This document shows, one piece after another, positions 22,263-28,720 of a DNA stretch of 28,720 nt. Source of the stretch: JAIOTH01 sp964639335 (GTDB lineage: Bacteria > Patescibacteriota > Patescibacteriia > UBA1558 > S5-K13); contig CAZXCJ010000014.1 of the NCBI GenBank assembly GCA_964639335.1, positions 1 through 28,720 on the forward strand, read 5' to 3'. A model generated the notes under the pieces. The model was not told the DNA's origin and did not search any database. It saw only the letters and a program-made list of their open reading frames with translations. Position 1 is the stretch's first letter. Each line of letters starts with the position of its first letter. A program made the position numbers and the translations under genes.

Positions 22263-22367
22263 ACCCTGTTAAATAAACAATGATAAACTTATTTTATAAA
22301 ATTGTAAATTAATAATTTAAAAAGATTCACCCTGTCTACTATTTATTTTAACATAATTTAACAGGGT
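22263..22367. repeat. MITE-like element, copy 3, with flanking direct repeats
   Basis: A 105-bp segment from ACCCTGTTAAAT to ATTTAACAGGGT. ATAAAGTT stands on both sides (22254-22261 and 22368-22375), as a target-site duplication would. Inside is a second left-like end ACCCTGTCTACT at 22329. It lies between metG and cvpA. Confidence 0.8.
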
Positions 22368-22433
22368 ATAAAGTTGAAAGTTAAAAATTTAAAACCTTTA
22401 AATTTCAAATTTACACTCTATTACAATTTGCGA

Positions 22434-23864
22434 CTAATTATTTATTCTTGCAAATAATGCTTCAGTGGGCTTTTTGATTTTAAGGACAGTAAATATCTGT
22501 TCTATTTTTTTTGCCGTTTGTGGTAAAAATGGCTGTAAATCACTGGCAATAATTAAAATTTTATCTACGGCCTCTTGTAAAACTTTTTTTGCTCCGGCTC
22601 GGTCTGATTTAATTAAATCCCAGGGCTTGCTATGGTCAATTAATTGGTCAACATTTTTGACTAACTCATTTATATTTTTTAAGGCCTGATTAAATTTATA
22701 TTCTACAATTAATTTATTAGCTTTAAATTCTATTTTTCGCCCCTTAATGTTTAAATTATTTTTTTCAATCATATTGGCTGTTCGAAAAACTAAATTGCCA
22801 ATTCCATTAGCTAAATCAGAATTATAAGCCCGCTCAAAATTCTCTATAGAAAAATCACTATCTTCTACTGGATGGATATATCTTAATAAATAATATCTTA
22901 CTGCATCACAACCGTATTTTTGCACTAATTCCAAAGGATTAATAACATTGCCTAAGGATTTACTCATTTTTTCACCCTGAATATTAATATAGCCATGAAT
23001 AAAAAGCTCTTGGGGCAATTCTACCCCGGCCGACATTAACATGGCTGGCCAATAAATTGCATGAAATCTACTAATACCCTTGCCAATCACATGTACATCA
23101 GCTGGCCAATACTTCTGATATAATTCTCCGGCATGTAAATAATCTAAGCCCGTAATATAATTTGACAGGGCATCAAACCAAACATACATTATTTGTGATT
23201 CATCATCCGGAACTGGTACCCCCCAATTATGAGCACGCTCTATGGAACGAGAAATGCTAAAATCTTCCAATCCCATTTTTATAAAGCTCAGCACTTCATT
23301 TTTTCTACTCTCTGGAACAATTTTATACTTATCTAATGCTATTAATTTGATTAATTTGTCTTGATAATTAGAAAGCTTAAAAAAATAATTTTCCTCCTCT
23401 ATTAAATCCGGTTTTGTCTGATGTTCTGGACATTTACCAGCCACTAAATCTTTTTCAGTAATAAAGGACTCACAGCCCACGCAATAATATCCTTGATAAT
23501 GCTTTTTATAAATATCTTCTGGTCGGCAGGCCTGCCATAATTTTTGGGCGGCTTGGCGATGAAAATCTTGAGAAGTTTTTACAAAACTATCATTAGAAAT
23601 ATTATAGAGCTTAGTAAGTTCAATTAATTTTTGACTGCCCTGGTCAACAAATTTTTGTACAGAAATTTTAGCCTTTTCTGCGGACTGGACATTTTTTAAA
23701 CTATTTTCATCAGCTCCAGTTAAAAAATAAACGTCCTCATTTAATAAACGATGATAGCGAGCTATTACATCTGTTTGTACAAACTCTAAAACATGCCCAA
23801 TATGCGGATCAGCATTAACATAGGGTATAGCGGTAGTTATATAAAATTTATTCTTTTTATTCAT
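22434..23864 (-). CDS. metG: Methionyl-tRNA synthetase
   Basis: A 476-residue class I synthetase. The HIGH motif is His21-His24 (PHIGH) and the KMSKS loop is residues 299-303. The zinc knuckle reads Cys128-x2-Cys131 and Cys145-x2-His148. The more common fourth ligand is Cys, so one position is His here. The middle TGADENSLKN, WFDALSNYITGL and the SRFHAIYWPAMLMSAG stretch are all family signatures. The anticodon-binding helical domain closes the chain, and there is no C-terminal tRNA-binding (EMAP/Trbp111) domain, so the protein is the short form. It is separated from rsmI by a spacer with a GC-rich hairpin; both are on the minus strand. Confidence 0.96.
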   Translation of the reverse strand: MNKKNKFYITTAIPYVNADPHIGHVLEFVQTDVIARYHRLLNEDVYFLTGADENSLKNVQSAEKAKISVQKFVDQGSQKLIELTKLYNISNDSFVKTSQDFHRQAAQKLWQACRPEDIYKKHYQGYYCVGCESFITEKDLVAGKCPEHQTKPDLIEEENYFFKLSNYQDKLIKLIALDKYKIVPESRKNEVLSFIKMGLEDFSISRSIERAHNWGVPVPDDESQIMYVWFDALSNYITGLDYLHAGELYQKYWPADVHVIGKGISRFHAIYWPAMLMSAGVELPQELFIHGYINIQGEKMSKSLGNVINPLELVQKYGCDAVRYYLLRYIHPVEDSDFSIENFERAYNSDLANGIGNLVFRTANMIEKNNLNIKGRKIEFKANKLIVEYKFNQALKNINELVKNVDQLIDHSKPWDLIKSDRAGAKKVLQEAVDKILIIASDLQPFLPQTAKKIEQIFTVLKIKKPTEALFARINN

Positions 23865-23892
23865 AGTACTAATTTTTACCTTTTACCTTTTA

Positions 23893-23964
23893 CCCCTGGA
23901 ACTTTCCCCGCCAGCCTGCCCCGCTATGCGGAGCATGGCCGGGGAGGCGGGTCTCCTCCAGGGG
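23893..23964. repeat. Nested GC-rich inverted repeat overlapping the end of rsmI
   Basis: Outer arms CCCCTGGA (23893-23900) and TCCAGGGG (23957-23964), inner arms CCCGCC (23907-23912) and GGCGGG (23946-23951), and a central CCGC/GCGG pair around 23921-23931. GC content is very high compared with the flanks. The TAG stop of rsmI lies inside it. Confidence 0.75.
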
Positions 23965-24649
23965 CGGACACGGCGCTTTTGGCGGACACTATCACTACAA
24001 ATTCTCCTTTTACTCTATCATTTTTTAAATCTTGAATAACTTTTTCTAAATTTCCTCGATAAATCGTTTCAAACTTTTTAGTTAATTCCCGACAAACCAC
24101 TATTTTTCTATCCTTTTGAAAACCTAAATCTTTTAATTTATCTAACGTTTTTATTATTCTATATACTGACTCAAAAAAAGCAATAGTTTTTTTAGAATTT
24201 ATAATCTCTTTTAATAAAGTTTCTTTTCCTTTTTTATGAGGTAAAAATCCCAAAAATAAAAATTTATCAGCATTAAGGCCAGATAAAGAAAGCGCTACTG
24301 TTAGGGCTGAAGCGCCTGGAATAGATTCTATTATATTTTCTTCTGGAAATTTTTTAACTATGGCCTGAACTAATTTACCAACTGGATCACTAATTCCTGG
24401 GGTACCAGCATCACTTAAATACGCTATATTTTGGCCTTTTTTTAATAGGGCCAATATTTTATCTATCTTTCCTAAGCTTGAATGCCGATGAAAAGAATCT
24501 AATTTTTTATTAATCTGATAATAATCTAAAAGCCTTTTGCTTATTCGAGTATCTTCGCAAAAAATAATATCTACTGCTTTTAAAATCTCTATAGCCCGAA
24601 AACTAATATCTTTTAAATTTCCAATTGGGCTAGCAATAATATATAACAT
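23924..24649 (-). CDS. rsmI: 16S rRNA (cytidine-1402-2'-O)-methyltransferase, tail encoded by a repeat
   Basis: A 241-residue tetrapyrrole-methylase-fold enzyme that methylates C1402 in the decoding centre using S-adenosylmethionine. N-terminal YIIASPIGNLKDISFRAIEIL, the EDTRISKRLLDYY block, LSDAGTPGISDPVGKLV and IPGASALTVALSLSGL are unmistakable signatures. The normal ending is reached at EFVVIVSA. After that, about 18 residues (KSAVSAPGGDPPPRPCSA) come from a GC-rich inverted repeat that also supplies the TAG stop, so the tail is probably acquired and disordered. The ATG at 24647-24649 directly abuts a TACTAATATAC-type repeat and has no Shine-Dalgarno sequence. Confidence 0.95.
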   Translation of the reverse strand: MLYIIASPIGNLKDISFRAIEILKAVDIIFCEDTRISKRLLDYYQINKKLDSFHRHSSLGKIDKILALLKKGQNIAYLSDAGTPGISDPVGKLVQAIVKKFPEENIIESIPGASALTVALSLSGLNADKFLFLGFLPHKKGKETLLKEIINSKKTIAFFESVYRIIKTLDKLKDLGFQKDRKIVVCRELTKKFETIYRGNLEKVIQDLKNDRVKGEFVVIVSAKSAVSAPGGDPPPRPCSA

Positions 24650-24809
24650 ACTAATATAATTTTACTAATATACAAATGATACCAATAATACTAATAAATT
24701 ATACGGATGATACTAATAATTAGTATCACATTCGTATAATTAGTATTCACCCTGTTAAATTATTTTTTCAAAATATTATTTAACAGGGTAAATTAGTATA
24801 TTGGTATGC
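24650..24809. repeat. TACTAATATAC-type inverted repeat, copy 3, interrupted by a MITE-like element
   Basis: Left part TTTTACTAATATACAAATGA continues with CCAATAATACTAATAAATTA. An internal stem ATACGGATGATACTAAT pairs imperfectly with ATTAGTATCACATTCGTAT. The far right end reads AATTAGTATATTGGTATGC. The element at 24749-24789 splits the right side. The segment fills the entire spacer between rsmI and the AI-2E permease gene. Confidence 0.7.
24749..24789. repeat. MITE-like element, copy 4 (minimal, 41 bp)
   Basis: ACCCTGTTAAAT and ATTTAACAGGGT enclose 17 bases, so it is nearly all hairpin. AATTAGTAT occurs on both sides (24738-24746 and 24791-24799). That word belongs to the surrounding repeat, so it may or may not be a target duplication. 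Confidence 0.8.
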
Positions 24810-25856
24810 CTAAGCTTTTCGTTTGTTTAAAAAGTCTCCGACAAAAACCGATAAAACGGCTACCATAGGCACGGCTACTAAACCGCCCAACATTCCTCCT
24901 AATTTAAAACCTACTAAAATAGCAATTATCACTACTAAAGGATTTAAACCAACTGATTTGCCGATTACTTTAGGAACTATAATGCTATTTTCTAATTGCT
25001 GAATCAAAATATATAAGATTATTACAAAAATAACAGCTATAAATGGAGCTTGGGTTAAAGTTAAAAGCACAGCAAAAACCGCGGCTATCCAGGGACCAAA
25101 ATAAGGAATTATTTCAAACACTCCCGCTAATAAGGCCAGAATTAAAATATATTTGATATCAAAAAATATACTCAAAAACATTAAACCCAAAAATGTTATG
25201 CCAAAAATTATCAAAGATAAAATTAACTGGCCCCTAAACCACTGACCCAGTTTTTCTTGTATTCGCGAAATTAAATCAAAAACATAAGAATGGTATTTTT
25301 TAGGGACAACAGAATCAGCCAATTTTTTAACGGCATTTTCCTCCATAGTAAAATAAAAAGCTACCACCAACATGGATAAGAAAAAAGCTATCCCGCCAAA
25401 AACTTGGGCCGTAGCATTAAAAATTGAACCAATGGTTTGGTTTAAATTATTACTTAGAGAACTTAAACTGAATTGGATATTTTGAACCATGTTTTCATTG
25501 CCCAAAACATTAAACTTACTAAAAACTCCCGTAAGCTTTTCATAATATTCCGGAAATAAACGAGCTAATTGCGAAATCTCGCTGGCCACCGGCGGAATAA
25601 CCAAAGTAATAGTGGTGACAATAATTCCCAAAAAAATAATATAAATAATCAAAATACTTAAAGTTTTGGGTATTTTCTTTCTCATTAACCAACACACCCA
25701 TGGCCCCATGGCCGAAGCCAAGATTAAAGCCAAAAAAATCAAAACAATAATCTCTTTAATAATGTACAAAAAAACAATCAAAACAAATAAAATTATTATT
25801 TTTAAAAACGTTGCTGTGGAAATATTAACTGTTTGTGTGTTTTTCATAGTTTTCAA
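24810..25856 (-). CDS. AI-2E-family permease
   Basis: A 348-residue protein with seven or eight hydrophobic segments and the family signature near the end: GVFEIIPYFGPWIAAVFAVLL, then QQLENSIIVPKVIGKSVGLNPLVVIIAILVG and GLVAVPMVAVLSV. The PerM/AI-2E family contains transporters of differing substrates (autoinducer-2 export, Na+/H+ antiport in some members), so the substrate cannot be named. The first codons may be redundant, since two ATGs occur (MKTMKN). The opening NISTATFLK is repeated in a short remnant upstream of fic (27241-27279). The start is preceded by five 8-bp tandem repeats (25860-25899) and lacks a Shine-Dalgarno sequence. Confidence 0.9.
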   Translation of the reverse strand: MKTMKNTQTVNISTATFLKIIILFVLIVFLYIIKEIIVLIFLALILASAMGPWVCWLMRKKIPKTLSILIIYIIFLGIIVTTITLVIPPVASEISQLARLFPEYYEKLTGVFSKFNVLGNENMVQNIQFSLSSLSNNLNQTIGSIFNATAQVFGGIAFFLSMLVVAFYFTMEENAVKKLADSVVPKKYHSYVFDLISRIQEKLGQWFRGQLILSLIIFGITFLGLMFLSIFFDIKYILILALLAGVFEIIPYFGPWIAAVFAVLLTLTQAPFIAVIFVIILYILIQQLENSIIVPKVIGKSVGLNPLVVIIAILVGFKLGGMLGGLVAVPMVAVLSVFVGDFLNKRKA

Positions 25857-25859
25857 ATT

Positions 25860-25899
25860 AAATGGTTAAATGGTTAAATGGTTAAATTGTTAAATTGTT
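25860..25899. repeat. Five 8-bp tandem repeats upstream of the AI-2E permease gene
   Basis: Three copies of AAATGGTT and two of AAATTGTT, starting four bases upstream of the minus-strand start codon. Same unit length and same position relative to the gene as the repeats before atpG. Confidence 0.85.
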
Positions 25900-26170
25900 A
25901 ATTTTTTTTTAACTCTCCCCACAAAATGTAATCTATATTACTAAATGTAAGGGTTTATTTTATAAAAATTTACTACTTACTAAGTATAATATTATCCGAT
26001 ATTCTTATGCTTAACAAATTAAATAATCTACAATTTAATTAATCATTTTATAATTTGACTTAAACATATTTTAAACTTTGAGCAATAATCATTACCTTTT
26101 TATAAATCATATATTACGCCTAAAATAAGCTAAAAACAATACTATTCATTACCTTAAAACATAATAATCA
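25900..26170. other. Gene-free AT-rich spacer
   Basis: After the tandem repeats this part of the 314-bp spacer holds no convincing frame, promoter or strong hairpin. The word ATAATCATTACCTT occurs at 26085-26098 and again at the end of the fic gene, and the second copy of the fic 3' end lies at 26146-26164. Confidence 0.6.
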
Positions 26171-26186
26171 TTACCTTAAAACATAA
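26146..26186. repeat. 22-bp-period duplication at the end of fic
   Basis: TCATTACCTTAAAACATAA occurs at 26146-26164 and 26168-26186. The right copy contains the last codons and stop of fic; the left copy is a duplicate beyond the gene. Confidence 0.9.
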
Positions 26187-27223
26187 AAAATACTTCGTCC
26201 CCGACCTACTTTTTTAATAACATTATGCTTGACTAAAAACTTTAGCCAATTATAAGCAGTTTTATTGCTTATTTTTAATAAATCCCGCGTTTCTCTATTA
26301 GTTATTTTTCCATATCTTTTAATAGACTCAACTATCTTAATTTGCCTATTATCTATTACTATTTGCTCCTTATTTTTAAATTTCTTTTTTCCGCCTGTTA
26401 GCAATATCGCCTTGTCCTGAACCGCTTTAATACTAACATAGACACCTTCACAAAAATACTTTAGCCATTCTGTTAAATCCAATGTTTGCTGATTCACATT
26501 TTTTAAAGTTTGATAATAACGAGGTCTGTCACTATTATAAAAATCATCTAAAGCAAAAAATCTCTTAATGTCAAAATCATTTCTAATTAAAATTAATGTC
26601 GCCAATACTCTGGCTGTCCGGCCATTCCCGTCTATAAAGGGATGTATTCTGACAAATTCATAATGGCCTATTCCAGCTTGAACTACATGATTAATGCTAT
26701 TATTTTCAAAATTACTATTAATCCAACTTAATAAATCATCCATTAATTTAGGAACTTCTTTGGTGGCCGGAGGTCTAAAACTAACCTTACCAGTCCGTCT
26801 ATTGCCAACTATGACATATTGTTTTCCAGTTCTATATTGACCGCAATAACTTGAATTCTCTAAGGTATCTTTAGTTATTATTTGATGTAATTTTAAAATA
26901 TCCTTGTTTGTCAGGTGCTTTTTTTTATCACTATTTAAATTATTCAAATATTTTAAGGCTTCAAAATAATTCAATACTTCTTGTTTATCCTTTTTTAAAG
27001 CCGTTACATCCCTGCCAATCATTAAATCACTAACCTCTTCCAATGACAAGCTATTTCCCTCAATACTAGTACTGGCATGAGTATTTTTCAAGATAGCTTC
27101 CTGCCTCAAGCTTATCTCCCATTTCGGCACCAAAGAAGCATTTAAAATAACACTTCTAGCTTCAGCTATTTTAGTTAAATAATTTACAATCTGATTTGTT
27201 ATTTTATAATTTGGTTTAAACAT
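26171..27223 (-). CDS. Fic-domain protein with C-terminal winged helix
   Basis: A 350-residue class II Fic protein. The N-terminal inhibitory helix carries STSIEG (Ser51 to Gly56), whose Glu55 normally blocks ATP. The catalytic motif HPFIDGNGRTAR starts at His194. The preceding GIGHYEFVRI and the upstream flap (RTGKVSFRPP) are present. The last 70 residues (KIVESIKRYGKITNRETRDLL, then KTAYNWLKFLVKHNVIKKVG) form a winged-helix domain, suggesting DNA binding or autoregulation. Fic proteins usually transfer AMP to a hydroxyl of a target protein; this layout is common in chromosomal regulators and toxin-like modules, but no antitoxin gene is adjacent. There is no Shine-Dalgarno sequence. The upstream side carries a remnant of another gene. 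Confidence 0.93.
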   Translation of the reverse strand: MFKPNYKITNQIVNYLTKIAEARSVILNASLVPKWEISLRQEAILKNTHASTSIEGNSLSLEEVSDLMIGRDVTALKKDKQEVLNYFEALKYLNNLNSDKKKHLTNKDILKLHQIITKDTLENSSYCGQYRTGKQYVIVGNRRTGKVSFRPPATKEVPKLMDDLLSWINSNFENNSINHVVQAGIGHYEFVRIHPFIDGNGRTARVLATLILIRNDFDIKRFFALDDFYNSDRPRYYQTLKNVNQQTLDLTEWLKYFCEGVYVSIKAVQDKAILLTGGKKKFKNKEQIVIDNRQIKIVESIKRYGKITNRETRDLLKISNKTAYNWLKFLVKHNVIKKVGRGRSIFYVLR

Positions 27224-27240
27224 ATTAAATAGTCAAATGG

Positions 27241-27279
27241 TTTTAAAAATGTTGCTGTGGAAATATCCACTTTTTTCAC
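27241..27279 (-). pseudogene. Remnant of the 5' end of a second AI-2E permease gene
   Basis: From a GTG at 27277-27279 the minus strand reads VKKVDISTATFLK, which matches the NISTATFLK start of the intact permease. At DNA level 26 bases match with one difference (27241-27266 against 25800-25825). Similarity ends abruptly on the downstream side. GAAGGGG lies just upstream as a likely old ribosome site. It ends 17 bp before the fic start codon. Confidence 0.6.
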
Positions 27280-27357
27280 CCCTTCACCAATTTTTTTAAG
27301 AGATAAAATTTTAATTTTAAATTTTAAATAATAAAATGGATGTAAAATAAAAAAATA

Positions 27358-28554
27358 CTATATTTCCCATCCGTAGAATTTTTTTAAAATTTCAGAATAA
27401 TTTAAAAAATTCAATTTAATATCTGGATAAAAATTTCGAAACGCTTCATACTTCTTTTCCTTAATCTGAGATAAAACAAACTTGACTTCAAAAGCTTCCT
27501 TGGTATCAATTATAAAATCCACCTCTTTCTTGTCTTGTGTGCGCCAAAAATTGATTAAATTAATATTTTCAACCTGTCTTAAAAATTCCTTAAAAATAAT
27601 ATTTTCCAAATAAACTCCCTTATCACTTCTCTTGTCTATTAAATTAAAATCATTCAATAATAAATTCCGAAATCCTAAATCATAAAAATATACCTTTGGC
27701 ATTTTAGTTAATTCTTTCCTAGCATTTTTATAAAAGGGGCGAATAAAAGCAACTTGGTAGGACTTTTTCATTACATATAAATATTCCTCTACTGTCTTGT
27801 GGGCCATATTTAGTGTATTAGCTAATTCCTGAGAGTTTACTAGTTTCCCTGTTTGACTAGCTAAAATTTTTAAAAGAGCAAAATACTTATCTACATTTTT
27901 AATGCCAGCATCACGAACATCTTTTTTAATATAAGAAGAAAGAATGTCTTGTAAAACCACTGTTTGAGTATCATTTTTAGTTTCTAAAACAACTTTTGGG
28001 TATCCACCATAAATTAAATATTTATCCCATAATTTCTTTACTTTATTTTTATAATAAATTGACAATTTTTTACCATTCTGTTTTATCAAATCCTCTTCAT
28101 TATTAAAAACTAAAAATTCTGTAAAATTTAAAGGATACACTTCTAATAAAACTTTACGTCCCACTAAGCTGTCTTTAAATTTTTTATCAATATAAAAAGA
28201 TGAAGAACCAGAAGCAATAATTTTTATTTTATCTCTTTTTTCATCATAAAGTAATTTCAAAAAATTAGTCGGGTCTTCCAAATATTGAATTTCATCAATA
28301 ATAATATTTTGTTTAACTTTACTATGGGGAATTAATTCAAAAATATTATAAGGATGCTTGTTTAATAATTTTAAATAATCAGGATTTTCTAAGTTAAAAT
28401 AAAAACATGGTTGGTCCTTTTTTTGCTCTAAAAAATTTTTCAGCATTATTAAAATAGAGGTCTTGCCGGTCTGCCTAGCCCCTGTTAAAATAATACATTC
28501 GTCTTTAAATAACCATTTCTTAGCTTGTTTAAAAACTTCTCTAGAATAAAGCAT
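27358..28554 (-). CDS. AAA_14 / DUF4143 ATPase
   Basis: A 398-residue protein of the widespread archaeal/bacterial AAA_14-DUF4143 type. Walker A is GARQTGKTS (25-33), Walker B is IIIDEIQYL near residue 88, sensor ASGSSSFYI follows and LVGRKVLLEVYPLNFTEFL is a hallmark. YLIYGGYPKVVL leads to the winged-helix section and the DUF4143 domain, whose end (RTQDKKEVDFIIDTKEAFEVKF) resembles a PD-(D/E)XK core. The function of the family is unproven; copies are numerous in mobile or lineage-specific regions. A MITE-like repeat begins nine bases upstream of the ATG and supplies AGGG at about Shine-Dalgarno distance. Confidence 0.9.
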   Translation of the reverse strand: MLYSREVFKQAKKWLFKDECIILTGARQTGKTSILIMLKNFLEQKKDQPCFYFNLENPDYLKLLNKHPYNIFELIPHSKVKQNIIIDEIQYLEDPTNFLKLLYDEKRDKIKIIASGSSSFYIDKKFKDSLVGRKVLLEVYPLNFTEFLVFNNEEDLIKQNGKKLSIYYKNKVKKLWDKYLIYGGYPKVVLETKNDTQTVVLQDILSSYIKKDVRDAGIKNVDKYFALLKILASQTGKLVNSQELANTLNMAHKTVEEYLYVMKKSYQVAFIRPFYKNARKELTKMPKVYFYDLGFRNLLLNDFNLIDKRSDKGVYLENIIFKEFLRQVENINLINFWRTQDKKEVDFIIDTKEAFEVKFVLSQIKEKKYEAFRNFYPDIKLNFLNYSEILKKFYGWEI

Positions 28555-28562
28555 ATATTTTT

Positions 28563-28720
28563 ACCCTGTTAAATAAAATTGCTTTGTTAAATTTTTACCT
28601 ACCCTGTATAAAAATTTTATTTTTTTGATTACAAAACATAAATATAACCTAATTAAGTTGAATTTAAAATTATTTCAACCTGTTAAATAGTATCGTGAAA
28701 CGATAATTTAACAGGTTTAA
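28563..28720. repeat. MITE-like element, copy 5 (composite, possibly incomplete)
   Basis: Left ends ACCCTGTTAAAT (28563) and ACCCTGTATAAA (28600) are followed by a compact hairpin AACCTGTTAAAT...ATTTAACAGGTT (28677-28717). That hairpin has its own inner stem TATCGT/ACGATA. The matching right end for 28563 may be the variant at 28706-28717 or may lie outside the window. Confidence 0.6.

Noticed and set aside
26171..28554. Fic plus AAA_14 as a two-gene toxin-antitoxin or defence system
   Set aside because: The genes are 134 bp apart with a gene remnant between them, Fic carries its own inhibitory motif, and neither protein is a known partner of the other.
1..28720. tRNA, rRNA or tmRNA genes
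   Set aside because: I looked for T-arm words and rRNA-like conserved blocks on both strands and saw none; a covariance search would be needed to be certain.

Overview
This window is a piece of a small, very AT-rich bacterial genome. It carries bacterial housekeeping genes, an eight-subunit F-type ATP synthase operon (plus an AtpZ-like gene), and intergenic spacers crowded with dispersed palindromes and short tandem words. TGA is used as an ordinary stop (for example at the end of the helicase gene), so this is the standard bacterial code. The gene content, the scarcity of Shine-Dalgarno sequences, the repeat-filled spacers and the RecB-nuclease-fused UvrD-like helicase suggest a Candidate Phyla Radiation (Patescibacteria)-type genome. 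That placement is inference; no rRNA gene is present to confirm it.

Layout. Positions 1-5972 are all on the minus strand: a 3'-incomplete rarA, a REP-associated tyrosine transposase (RAYT) with a REP palindrome inside its own reading frame, a DUF721/DciA-like gene, a 988-residue helicase-nuclease, and an unknown gene with its own promoter, ribosome binding site and terminator. A divergent promoter region (5973-6206, with one consensus DnaA box) leads into the plus-strand ATP synthase operon at 6207-13699 (atpZ-like, B, E, F, H, A, G, D, C), closed by a strong terminator at 13721-13749. The c subunit carries the residues of a Na+-binding, two-carboxylate rotor. Positions 13750-14980 hold two tiny unknown genes with strong ribosome binding sites and private terminators, plus a doubtful membrane ORF. 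Positions 15003-25856 are minus strand: rmuC, a tightly packed lipoprotein / membrane-fusion protein / ABC ATPase / MacB-like permease operon, tatD, cvpA, metG, rsmI and an AI-2E-family permease. Positions 26171-28554 hold two accessory-type minus-strand genes, a Fic protein and an AAA_14/DUF4143 ATPase. A 13-codon remnant of a second AI-2E gene lies just upstream of fic.

The most unusual aspect is the repeat biology. (1) A MITE-like family has 12-bp terminal inverted repeats ACCCTGTTAAAT...ATTTAACAGGGT. There are five copies, some with flanking direct repeats, and one is nested in another repeat. (2) A second family is built from TACTAATATACAAATGATAC-type words in inverted orientation. It brackets atpH on both sides and recurs upstream of rsmI. 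(3) A REP-like palindrome sits in the RAYT gene and again before atpB. (4) GC-rich hairpins lie near atpC, tatD/cvpA and rsmI. (5) Tandem repeats of 7-8 bp sit immediately upstream of start codons. Several of these have entered coding sequence in frame (RAYT, atpD, the rsmI C-terminus). No tRNA, rRNA or CRISPR array was seen.
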